Origin: Nonomuraea polychroma
Lineage (GTDB): Bacteria > Actinomycetota > Actinomycetes > Streptosporangiales > Streptosporangiaceae
DNA: 64,000 nt
NCBI RefSeq assembly: GCF_004011505.1
Contig: NZ_SAUN01000001.1
Coordinates: 4,526,001-4,590,000, forward strand
Direction: 5' to 3'
The notes below the pieces were generated by a model. That model had not been told where the DNA came from. It made no database searches and saw nothing but the letters and a program-made list of their open reading frames with translations. Of the stretch, positions 8,006 through 15,176 are shown piece by piece. Position 1 is the first letter of the stretch. Each line of letters starts with the position of its first letter. The translations under genes were made by a program, and so were the position numbers.

Positions 8006-8413
8006 TCAGGCCTGGCGCCACTCCGCGACGCTGCCCGCCTCGTGCAGCGTGAGGTCGGGGGCCGCCTCCAGCGCCTTCTCCTCTCCCCCGGGCGTGTACG
8101 TGACGATCAGCCGCAGCGGCCGCCACGTCGTGTTGTACGTCGAGTGGTAGGCGCCCGCCGGAATGTGCACGGTGTCGCCCTCCTTGATCGTGAACTCCGC
8201 TCCGTCGTCCACCATCTGCCGCCCCTCCCCCGAGATCACGTAGATGACCTCCTCGGCGTTGGGATGGTTGTGCCGGGCGTGCCCCTTCCCCGGATTGACG
8301 ATGACCTCGCCCAGGGTGCTGCTCGCCCCCGGGATCGCCGACGGTGTGACGAACCACTTGATGGACCCCCAGTCGAAGGCCATCGTGGGCACGTTGTCCG
8401 GGCTGACGTGCAT
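8006..8413 (-). CDS. Single-domain cupin protein
   Basis: A 135-residue protein from ATG 8413 with GAGGAG six bases upstream; a GTG at 8416 is too close to that site. The central barrel shows cupin motif 1 (HARHNHPNAEEVIYVISGEG, metal His and Glu) and motif 2 (IPAGAYHSTYNTTWRP). Small cupins of this kind act as sugar or lactone isomerases, dioxygenases or ligand sensors. It is the last gene of a leftward run with the TIM-barrel, Tm-1-like and CMD genes, 10 bp after the TIM-barrel stop. A supporting enzymatic role in that pathway is inferred. Confidence 0.85.
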   Translation of the reverse strand: MHVSPDNVPTMAFDWGSIKWFVTPSAIPGASSTLGEVIVNPGKGHARHNHPNAEEVIYVISGEGRQMVDDGAEFTIKEGDTVHIPAGAYHSTYNTTWRPLRLIVTYTPGGEEKALEAAPDLTLHEAGSVAEWRQA

Positions 8414-8423
8414 CACATTCTCC

Positions 8424-9245
8424 TCAGAAGCTCAGGGACTTGAAGGCTCGGACCTGCTCGGTGATGGCACGCTCGGTCGGCAGCCTCTCCACGGACGAGG
8501 CCCCGAAGAACCCGACGACGCCCTTGGTGCGCGACAGCACGTAGCCGGCGTCCTCGGGCTCGGCGATCGGCCCGCCGTGGCAGAGCACGAGCACGTCGGG
8601 CCGTACGGCCGCCGCCGCGTCCCGCATGGCCTGCACCCGCTCGGCCGCCTCGTCCAGGCTCAGCGCGGTGCCCGCGCCGATGCTGCCCTTGGTGGTCAGC
8701 CCCACGTGCGGGACCAGCACGTCGGCGCCGGCCTCGGCCATGGCCCGCGCCTGGTCCTCGTCGAAGACGTAGGGGGCGGTGACCAGGTCCCGCTCGTGGG
8801 CCAGCCGGATCATCTCGATCTCCAGGTCGTAGCCCATGCCGGTCTCCTCCAGGTTCTGCCGGAAGAGCCCGTCGTAGAGGCCGACGGTCGGGAAGTTCTG
8901 CACGCCGGCGAAGCCCATGGCCTTGAGCTGGTCGAGGAAGTACGGCATGACCCGGAACGGGTCGGTCCCGCACACCCCGGCCAGCACGGGGGTGTCGCGG
9001 ACGACGGGCAGCACCTCGGAGGCCATCTCGACGACGATCTGGTTGGCGTCCCCGTACGGCAGCAGGCCGGCGAGCGAGCCGCGCCCGGCCATCCGGTAGC
9101 GGCCGGAGTTGTAGATGATGATCAGATCGACGCCGCCGGCCTCGGCGCACTTGGCCGACAGGCCCGTGCCGGCGCCCGCGCCCACGATGGGCCGCCCGGC
9201 GGCGACCGTGGCGCGGAGCCTGTCGAGAACGTCCTGCCTGGTCAC
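8424..9245 (-). CDS. PEP-hydrolase-like TIM-barrel protein (Tm-1 C-terminal-type)
   Basis: A 273-residue TIM barrel starting at GTG 9245. Motifs typical of the phosphoenolpyruvate hydrolase/isocitrate-lyase-like family are present: PIVGAGAGTGLSAKCAEAGG, DLIIIYNSGRYRMAGRGSLA, LAGVCGTDPF and VQNFPTVGLYDG. The tomato virus-resistance protein Tm-1 carries this domain at its C-terminus behind a UPF0261 domain. Here the two halves are separate genes with a 4-bp GTGA overlap, so they should be made together and probably form one complex. The physiological substrate is unknown; C-C or phospho-ester chemistry on a small keto acid is likely by fold. Confidence 0.85.
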   Translation of the reverse strand: MTRQDVLDRLRATVAAGRPIVGAGAGTGLSAKCAEAGGVDLIIIYNSGRYRMAGRGSLAGLLPYGDANQIVVEMASEVLPVVRDTPVLAGVCGTDPFRVMPYFLDQLKAMGFAGVQNFPTVGLYDGLFRQNLEETGMGYDLEIEMIRLAHERDLVTAPYVFDEDQARAMAEAGADVLVPHVGLTTKGSIGAGTALSLDEAAERVQAMRDAAAAVRPDVLVLCHGGPIAEPEDAGYVLSRTKGVVGFFGASSVERLPTERAITEQVRAFKSLSF

Positions 9246-10477
9246 GAAGCACCTCCGGAGATCAGCTGGTGGAGCCGCTCGGCCATGGCGCGGCCGAAGG
9301 CGGGATCGTTGATGTGCAGGTCCAGGTCCTCGACGGCGACGCCGGAGCCGCGCAGGCCTTCCTCCATGGCCTCGAAGCAGGCCGCGTCCGCCTTCGGGTC
9401 GGCGAAGGCGGCGCCGGGCGCGTCCAGCGCGGAGACCCCGCGGCGGGGCACGAACAACGCCGCCGGCCCCTTCGCGTCGCGCAGCTTGGCGGCCACGCGC
9501 CGGCCGAGCTCGCGCATCTCCTCGGCGGTGGTGCGCATGAGCGTGACGGTCGGGTTGTGCACGTACAGGAGGCGGTCGGCGAACGCGGCCGGCACGGTGT
9601 CGCTGGGGCCGAAGTTCACCATGTCGAGCGCGCCGGGCGCCACCACCTGCGGCACGCCGTGCGCGCCGGCCGCGGTGAGCCGCTCGGGTCCTGCCGACAA
9701 CACGCCGCCGACGAGGTCGTCGGCCAGCTCGGTGGTGGTCAGGTCGAGCACCCCCGCGAGCAGGCCGTCGGCCGCCAGGGCCTCCAGGGCCCGGCCACCG
9801 GAGCCGGTCGCGTGGAAGACCAGCACCTCGTAGCCGAGCTCGCCGAGCCGCTCGCGGGCGGCGTCCACCGCCGGGGTGGTGACGCCGAACATGGACGCGC
9901 CGATCAGCGGCCGGTCCTCGCGGGCGGCGGTGCGGGCGGCCTTGGTGAGCTGGTGCGCCGAGGCCATGCCGGCGGCCGCCGCGGCGGCGTTGCCGAGGAT
10001 GGCCCGCGAGACCCGGTTGACGCCCGCGATGTCGACCACGCTGTGCATGAGCGTGACGTCCTTGGCCCCGACGTACGGCGACACGTCGCCGGAGGCCATC
10101 GTGGAGACGATCAGCTTGGGCAGCCCGATCGGCAGGTCGCGCACGGCTCGCGCGGCGATGGACGAGCCGCCGCTGCCGCCCAGCGCCAGCACGGCGTCCA
10201 CGCGCCCGTCGGCGTGCAGCCCGGCGAGGACCGCGGCCGCGCCCTCGCCCATGGCGGTGACGGCGGCGCCCCGGTCGCCCGCCTCCCGCAACGCCCGCAC
10301 GTCATGGCCGGCCGCCGCGGCGACCCGCTCGTTGGAGACGTCGACGAGAGCGTCGTGCGCGCCGACGCCCGCGTCGATGACGATCACGTCGCTGCCCTGC
10401 TCGACGAGCCGGTTACGCAGCCACGCGTACTCCTCACCCTTGGTGTCGAGGGTGCCGATCAGTACGACGGTCGGCAT
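9242..10477 (-). CDS. Tm-1-like ATP-binding domain protein (UPF0261)
   Basis: A 411-residue cytoplasmic protein from ATG 10477 (MPTVVLIGTLDTKGEEYAWL). GTLDTKG is the family hallmark near the N-terminus. Further conserved pieces are LALGGSGGSSIAARAV (Gly-rich phosphate-binding loop), DVTLMHSVVDIAGVNRVS and VFHATGSGGRALEALA. The fold is two Rossmann-like lobes known to bind ATP in Tm-1. One nucleotide separates it from the upstream CMD gene and it overlaps the TIM-barrel gene, so all are one transcript. In bacteria UPF0261 genes sit in sugar-acid or lactone catabolic loci, which agrees with the kinase and GntR gene across the divergent promoter. Confidence 0.87.
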   Translation of the reverse strand: MPTVVLIGTLDTKGEEYAWLRNRLVEQGSDVIVIDAGVGAHDALVDVSNERVAAAAGHDVRALREAGDRGAAVTAMGEGAAAVLAGLHADGRVDAVLALGGSGGSSIAARAVRDLPIGLPKLIVSTMASGDVSPYVGAKDVTLMHSVVDIAGVNRVSRAILGNAAAAAAGMASAHQLTKAARTAAREDRPLIGASMFGVTTPAVDAARERLGELGYEVLVFHATGSGGRALEALAADGLLAGVLDLTTTELADDLVGGVLSAGPERLTAAGAHGVPQVVAPGALDMVNFGPSDTVPAAFADRLLYVHNPTVTLMRTTAEEMRELGRRVAAKLRDAKGPAALFVPRRGVSALDAPGAAFADPKADAACFEAMEEGLRGSGVAVEDLDLHINDPAFGRAMAERLHQLISGGAS

Positions 10478-10478
10478 G

Positions 10479-10844
10479 TCATGCCACACCTCTCTGCTCG
10501 AAGACCTTCTTGGCCACGGTGAGCGCGTTGATCGCGCGTGGGAACCCCGCGTACTGCACGCAGTGGATGATCACCTCCACGATCTCCTCGGGGATCAGGC
10601 CCACGGTGAGCCCGGCGTTGATGTGCCCGGTCAGCTGTGGTTCCACGCCGCCGATGTCGACCAGGGACGCGATCGAGGCGATCTGCCGCTGCTTGAGGTC
10701 GAGCCCGGGGCGGGAGTAGATCTCGCCGAAGTTGAACGCCACGCCGTACCGGCCGAGGTCGGAGCCGAGTCCCGACAGGGCGGCGAGCAGCCGGTCGGCG
10801 GCGCCCTCGCCGTAGCGGGCCCGCCCTCGTTCCATGTCGCCCAT
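10479..10844 (-). CDS. Carboxymuconolactone decarboxylase (CMD/AhpD-fold) family protein
   Basis: A 121-residue all-helical protein (ARYGEGAADRLLAALSGLG, then EIYSRPGLDLKQRQIASIAS and IPEEIVEVIIHCVQYAGFPR). It matches the short gamma-CMD/AhpD-like fold. It has one Cys and no CxxC, so AhpD-type peroxidase chemistry is unlikely and a decarboxylase or lactonase role is more plausible. The start at 10844 overlaps the TGA of the broken SDR gene (TGATG), with GGAGG inside the SDR tail as ribosome site. Translation was therefore once coupled to the SDR. An ATG at 10835 is an alternative start. Confidence 0.85.
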   Translation of the reverse strand: MGDMERGRARYGEGAADRLLAALSGLGSDLGRYGVAFNFGEIYSRPGLDLKQRQIASIASLVDIGGVEPQLTGHINAGLTVGLIPEEIVEVIIHCVQYAGFPRAINALTVAKKVFEQRGVA

Positions 10845-11200
10845 CAGATGGAGTGGCCTCCGTCCTGGGGAGGATGACGCCGGTCAGGTACGCGGCCGAG
10901 GGCAGGCAGAAGTGCACGATGGTCTCGCAAGGTCCTCGGGGCGGCCGAGCGTCCTGGTGGGGATCTGGGCGAGCAGGGCCTCGCGCCGGTCCGGCGTACT
11001 CTCCCAGACGAGCTCGCCGGCCGTCTCCACGGTGAGGCGGTAGCCGCCGGTCTGGCGGTCACCCATCGTGGCCGAGCGCAACTTCCACGCCAGGCGGGGG
11101 GCAGGCTCGTCGACACCGAGCGGACGATCGAGGAATTCGCAGGTGAGGCCGTACGGAGACAGGCGAGCATGCGGCAGACCACTTCCCTTCAATCGTTTCA
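10844..11200 (-). pseudogene. Chimeric remnant: GH78 rhamnosidase N-terminus joined to SDR C-terminus
   Basis: Reading leftward from about 11200, one frame gives LSPYGLTCEFLDRPLGVDEP and QTGGYRLTV, then GELVWES, the N-terminal beta domain of GH78 alpha-L-rhamnosidases. It then switches without a gap to DRREALLAQIPTRTLGRPED, the C-terminal region of a short-chain dehydrogenase. The SDR tail continues through two further frame changes (VHFCLPSAAYLTGVILP, then QDGGHSI with the TGA at 10844). The result encodes neither enzyme. The SDR tail keeps its overlap with the CMD start, so the SDR was the first gene of the leftward operon before a deletion fused it to a distant GH78 gene. Confidence 0.8.
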
Positions 11201-11231
11201 AAGGGCGGGTTTCCGCGACGTTACGGGGCAG

Positions 11232-11265
11232 CGCGGCATTGGTCAACCGGTTGACCAATGCCGCG
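11232..11265. promoter_or_regulatory. Perfect 34-bp palindrome, probable FadR/GntR operator
   Basis: Each arm is CGCGGCATTGGTCAACC and its exact reverse complement, with no spacer. The core TTGGTCAACC/GGTTGACCAA fits the TGGT...ACCA type of site bound by FCD-domain GntR regulators. It lies between the leftward SDR-CMD-Tm-1 arm and the rightward VOC-kinase-GntR arm, so the GntR protein encoded at 13005 is the natural ligand. The palindrome is certain; the regulator assignment is inferred. Confidence 0.8.
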
Positions 11266-11337
11266 TTTGAGACGTACTGTCCCGAGTCATGGACTATGCG
11301 GTGCTAGGTCCGAGGTCAGGGATCTTGGCTGACGTAG

Positions 11338-11643
11338 GTGTCCTTGTCCGACCACGTCGATCATGTCGGGATCGCGGCCCACAACGCCGACCAAGCCATG
11401 CCGTTCTACGTGGAGCGGCTTGGGCTGACGGTGATCGGTGACGAGCGGGCGGCCGATCCCGGGGTACGGCTGGTGTACATCGATGGGGGGAACGTGATGT
11501 TGCAGCTGGTGGAGCCGTACCGGGAGGGTCCTGTCGCCCGGTTCCTGCGCGAGCGTGGCGAGGGCCTGCACCACGTGTGCTTCAACGTCCGCGGCATCGG
11601 GGCGAGCCTGGCGGCGCTGACCGAACGGGAGCCGCTTCAATGA
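11338..11643 (+). CDS. VOC-superfamily (glyoxalase/epimerase-like) protein, apparently C-terminally truncated
   Basis: A 101-residue protein from GTG 11338. DHVDHVGIAAHNADQAMPFY gives the first metal His and the beta-alpha module of vicinal-oxygen-chelate enzymes; DGGNVMLQLVEPY supplies a Glu; GEGLHHVCFNVRGI supplies the second His. Methylmalonyl-CoA-epimerase-like members run about 130-145 residues and end with a strand carrying the last metal Glu. Here the protein stops at SLAALTEREPLQ, about 35 residues early. The stop overlaps the kinase start as ATGA. Either a deletion joined the two genes, or the protein is a short variant missing one ligand. Confidence 0.75.
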   Translation: MSLSDHVDHVGIAAHNADQAMPFYVERLGLTVIGDERAADPGVRLVYIDGGNVMLQLVEPYREGPVARFLRERGEGLHHVCFNVRGIGASLAALTEREPLQ

Positions 11644-12982
11644 GCCGCCGCGTGATCGTCCTCGACGACGACCCGACCGGCACCCAGGCGGCGGCCGGGG
11701 TGCCGGTCCTGCTCGACCTCGACGCCGCCCTCCCGGACTCCGGGCCCTGCTACGTGCTCACCAACAGCCGGGCTCTGGAGGAGGCCGAGGCCGTGCGGCT
11801 GGTGCGGCGGCTGCGTGCGCGGTTCGGGCCCGCCGAGTACGTGCTGCGCGGCGACTCCACCCTGCGCGGCCACGTCTTCGCCGAGGCGGACGCGCTGGGC
11901 GCGGCCGACGGGGTGCTGCTGTTCGTTCCGGCCTATCCGGGCATCGGGCGGGTGACGGTGGGCGGGGTGCACTACGTCGTGGTGTCAGGCCGGCGCGTGG
12001 TGGCGGCCGACACCGAGTTCGCCGCCGACCCGGTCTTCGGCTACACGGCACGGACGATGGCCGGCTGGGCGATGGAGGTGGGCGGGCGCGAGGCGACCAC
12101 GGTGGCCCTGGACGCGGTACGGCGCGGCGATCTGGCGGGGATCTTCCGGCGCGCCGCGCCCGGCAGCGTCGTCGTCCCCGATGTCGAGACCGACGACGAC
12201 CTGGCCGCCATCTCCGCCGCCCTGGACGACGTGACCACCGCCGCGGGTGCGGGCCGCCTGCCCGTGGTGCTGCGCTGCGCCGCCCCACTGGCCGCCCTAC
12301 GCGCCGGCCGCCTCGCCCAAGGCCTCCTCCCCGCCCTCTCCCCCGACGCGCCTCCCGTCCAGCGCCCGCCACCGCCCCGGACGCGGCATCGATGCGGGCG
12401 CCCGAGGCGGTCGTACCGGCACCCCAGCCCAGCCCGGCCGTCGCAGGCGGGCACGCAGGACCGGCGCGCGGCACTCTGATCGTCTGCGGATCGCACACCG
12501 CGGCCGCCTCCGCCCAGCTCGCCGCGCTGGCCGACGCGCTCGCCGCGCCCATACGGACGATCTCCACGGCCGCCGCCTTGCGGGACCCGCGGGCGGAAGC
12601 ACGCCGGGTGGCGGAGATCGCGCGCCGGGACCTCGCGGAGCGTGGCGTGGCGCTGGTGGCCAGCGAGCGGAAAAGGCTCGCCGATCACGGCACGCTGGCA
12701 CACGGCGCGCAGATCATGACCGCGATCTGCGCCACCGTGACGGCCCTCCGCCCGTGCCTCGCCGCCGTGATCGCCAAGGGCGGCATCACCTCGGCGCAGG
12801 TGGCCCGGGACGGGTTGGGGGCCGCGAGCGCGTGGGTAGTGGGACCGCTGCTGCCCGGCGTGGCCGTCTGGGAGATCGAGGCATCCGCTGGGACTACGAT
12901 CTCGTACGCCGTCGTCCCGGGGAACGTGGGCGACACGCGAACCCTGGTGGACGTGGCGCACGCCTTCGGGTTGTTGACGTGA
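11640..12982 (+). pseudogene. Four-carbon acid sugar kinase (OtnK/DtnK-type), frameshifted
   Basis: The N-terminal half from ATG 11640 has the family opening VIVLDDDPTGTQAAAGVPVL and YVLRGDSTLRGHVFAEADAL, with the sugar-acid-binding and catalytic regions. In the Pro-rich linker near 12350-12390 the frame moves by one base. The C-terminal nucleotide-binding half then continues (GTLIVCGSHTAAASAQLAAL, LAAVIAKGGITSAQVARDGL, TTISYAVVPGNVGD) to the TGA at 12980-12982. Restored length is about 447 residues, normal for kinases that phosphorylate D-threonate, L-threonate, D-erythronate or related acids. The shift lies in a C-rich tract, so base-calling error must be excluded. The gene opens the rightward arm with the VOC gene. 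Confidence 0.85.
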
Positions 12983-13004
12983 CACTGTGACGGAAGGAAC
13001 GACC

Positions 13005-13763
13005 GTGGACGACTCCGAGGGCAAGGCCAGGCGCCCGGCACGGGCCGGGACGGCGACCCTCTCCCTGGCCGCGCCGCAGCGCGAGAGCGCGGTGGTCGAG
13101 ATCGCCAGGCAGCTGCTGTCGCAGTTGTTGTCCGGCCACCTCGAGCCGGGCACCCGGCTGCCGTCGGAGCGGCAGCTGTCCGAGACGCTCGGCGTGGGCC
13201 GGTCCACGGTCAGGGAGGCGCTGAAGGCACTGGACGTGCTCGGCATCATCGAGGTACGCCAAGGGGACGGCACCTATCTGCGGCAGAGCACGTCGAGCCT
13301 GCTGCCGAGCGCCATCGAGTGGGGCCTGATGCTGGGCCAGCCGCAGGTGCTCGACCTGATCGAGGCACGCAAGCACATCGAGGTGATCATCGCCGAGCTG
13401 GCGGCCGAGCGGGCGGGACCGGAGGCCGTCGAGGAGCTGCGGGCGCATCTGGCGGACATGCGGGCGGCGGCCGACAGCACCGCGTTCGTGGAGGCCGACG
13501 TGGCCTTCCACCTCACGCTGGCGCAGGCGGCGGGCAACTCGGTGCTCAACGACATCCTCGGCAGCATCCGCTCGCTCCTGCGGGTGTGGATCCGGCGGGC
13601 CATCCAGGAGGCGGGCGGGACGGAGACGACGATCGCCGAGCACGCGGCGGTGCTGGCCGCCGTCGAGCAACGCTCCCCGGAGGCGGCCGCTGCGGCGATG
13701 CGCGGCCACATGGAGGCGGCGGCCGGCCGGCTGCACCGCTCACTGCACGACGACGAGACCTGA
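13005..13763 (+). CDS. FadR-subfamily GntR transcriptional regulator (wHTH plus FCD domain)
   Basis: A 252-residue regulator. GTG 13005 is chosen because GGAAGGA lies six bases upstream; GTG 12987 lacks a site. The GntR winged helix is clear (LEPGTRLPSERQLSETLGVG, RSTVREALKALDVLGIIEVR, QGDGTYLR), and an all-helical FCD effector domain follows with metal-type residues (VEADVAFHLTLAQAAGN, AEHAAVLAAV, MRGHMEAAAGRL). FCD domains of this kind bind sugar acids or carboxylates. It follows the kinase directly and probably binds the 34-bp palindrome at 11232, giving substrate-induced control of both arms. Confidence 0.9.
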   Translation: MDDSEGKARRPARAGTATLSLAAPQRESAVVEIARQLLSQLLSGHLEPGTRLPSERQLSETLGVGRSTVREALKALDVLGIIEVRQGDGTYLRQSTSSLLPSAIEWGLMLGQPQVLDLIEARKHIEVIIAELAAERAGPEAVEELRAHLADMRAAADSTAFVEADVAFHLTLAQAAGNSVLNDILGSIRSLLRVWIRRAIQEAGGTETTIAEHAAVLAAVEQRSPEAAAAAMRGHMEAAAGRLHRSLHDDET

Positions 13764-13765
13764 GC

Positions 13766-14707
13766 ATGCCGCGACTGCGGCGGCGCATCGCCGAAGCCGG
13801 TTACCGCCCTGACGAGCCGCTCGTCCTCGGTCTGCGGCAAGGCGACAGTCCTCCCGTCTTCCATGCGCAGGGGCTCACGGCCACCGGCGATCCGGTCACC
13901 GCCACGACCGTCCTCTACGCGGCGTCCCTGTCCAAGCAGATCACCGCCGCCCGCACCGCGCTGCTGGTCCGGCAGGGCGTGCTGGACATGGACTCCGCCG
14001 TGTCCCACTGGCTGCCCCGGCTCCCCGCATGGGCCGATGGCGTTCGGCTCCGGCACCTTCTGCACCACACCGCGGCCCTGCCCCCGGATGCCGAGATCGA
14101 CGCCCTCTTGGACGGCGACCGAACCAGCCCCGGCATCCTGCGGGCCCTCGCCCGCTTCCCCGCCCTGCGGGGCAGGCCAGGCAGCGAGTACGTCTATTCG
14201 AACGCCGGATACGTCTGTCTGGCCGCCGTAGTGGAACGGGCAGCCGATCAGCCTTTGCCCGCGTTCGCCCACCACCGCCTCTTCACCCCCTTGGCGATGA
14301 ACGACACGTGCTTCTGGCCCGGCCCCGCCCCGGCGCCTCCCGGCGCGGCGCCGTTGGCACCTCGCCATCCGGCGCCGCTGTCCTTGGGCGACGGAGGCGT
14401 GTGGACCACCGCTCATGACCTCGTCAGGTGGAGCCAGGCGCTCGATGCCGACGAACTCGGCGTCTCCGCCCTCCTGCAAACCCCGGGCCGCCTCGAGGAC
14501 GGGACACCGATCGACTACGCCTGGGGGATGGGTGTCCGTACGCACGCCGGGCACCGCGTCTATCGTCATGGCGGCGGCTGGCCGGGGCTGCGAGCCCGGC
14601 TGGCCCGGCTGCCCGGGCTGGGCGTGAGCGTCGTGCTCATCGCCATCGCCGACGACACCGAACGCCTGGGAGATCTCCTCAGCGGCCTCCTCGACGAGAT
14701 GACGTAG
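13766..14707 (+). CDS. Serine beta-lactamase-like hydrolase (class C/DD-peptidase fold)
   Basis: A 313-residue protein starting at ATG 13766, two bases after the GntR stop. It has the SxxK motif (YAASLSKQITAARTALLV), the YxN motif (YVYSNAGYVCLAAVVERAA) and a C-terminal HGG motif (YRHGGGWPGL) in the usual order. No signal peptide is apparent, so it is a cytoplasmic esterase/amidase-like member rather than a wall enzyme. Position at the end of the rightward arm hints that it hydrolyses an ester or lactone feeding the sugar-acid route, but house-keeping esterase activity is equally possible. Confidence 0.85.
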   Translation: MPRLRRRIAEAGYRPDEPLVLGLRQGDSPPVFHAQGLTATGDPVTATTVLYAASLSKQITAARTALLVRQGVLDMDSAVSHWLPRLPAWADGVRLRHLLHHTAALPPDAEIDALLDGDRTSPGILRALARFPALRGRPGSEYVYSNAGYVCLAAVVERAADQPLPAFAHHRLFTPLAMNDTCFWPGPAPAPPGAAPLAPRHPAPLSLGDGGVWTTAHDLVRWSQALDADELGVSALLQTPGRLEDGTPIDYAWGMGVRTHAGHRVYRHGGGWPGLRARLARLPGLGVSVVLIAIADDTERLGDLLSGLLDEMT

Positions 14708-14711
14708 CTCA

Positions 14712-15113
14712 GGGGAGGAGGCCGCGGCGGCAGGGCTGCCGCCGGGGCGGGACAGCCGGTCGCACACGTCCGCCGGCCGTGCCCGGATCCCGGCGTCTTC
14801 GATCTCCTGCGTGATGGCCCTGAGCGTCATGGCGTCCAGCACGCGGTCGCTGATCGACAAGGGTTCGACGGCGCCGGTGCGGGCCGTGGTGATCACGGCC
14901 GCCCAGCCCGTTGCCCGCGCTGACGACCAGGCCGCGCAGGGCGCCGGTCAGGGTGCCGCTGAACTCGGTGAGCGTGACGCCGTGCCGCCCGTCCGGCACC
15001 AGTCCGCCGAACGCGACGGGCAGCCCCGTCGCCCGGCGCAGCCGTCCGACGGCGGTGTGGAGGGCCTCGGCGGGCCCGTGCGGTGCGGCCATGTCACCAG
15101 CATGGACGAGCAC
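14712..15113 (-). pseudogene. Truncated regulator with GAF-like N-terminus (LuxR type)
   Basis: From about 15113 leftward the frame reads EALHTAVGRLRRATGLPVAF, GLVPDGRHGVTLTEFSGTL and RGLVVSAGNGLGG. This is the start of the GAF-like sensor domain seen in a group of actinobacterial helix-turn-helix regulators. At about 14895 the frame breaks and unrelated-looking sequence follows (SDRVLDAMTLRAITQEI). No HTH domain is present before the convergent serine hydrolase gene. About 75 recognisable residues remain of a family about 250-280 long. It fills most of the 470-bp gap between the hydrolase and the acyl-CoA ligase. Confidence 0.55.
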
Positions 15114-15176
15114 GGTGGCGGCGGACTATCCCGAACGGGGGTGGCGATGGGCCCGGTCCCGGGAGATCCTGCGTGC

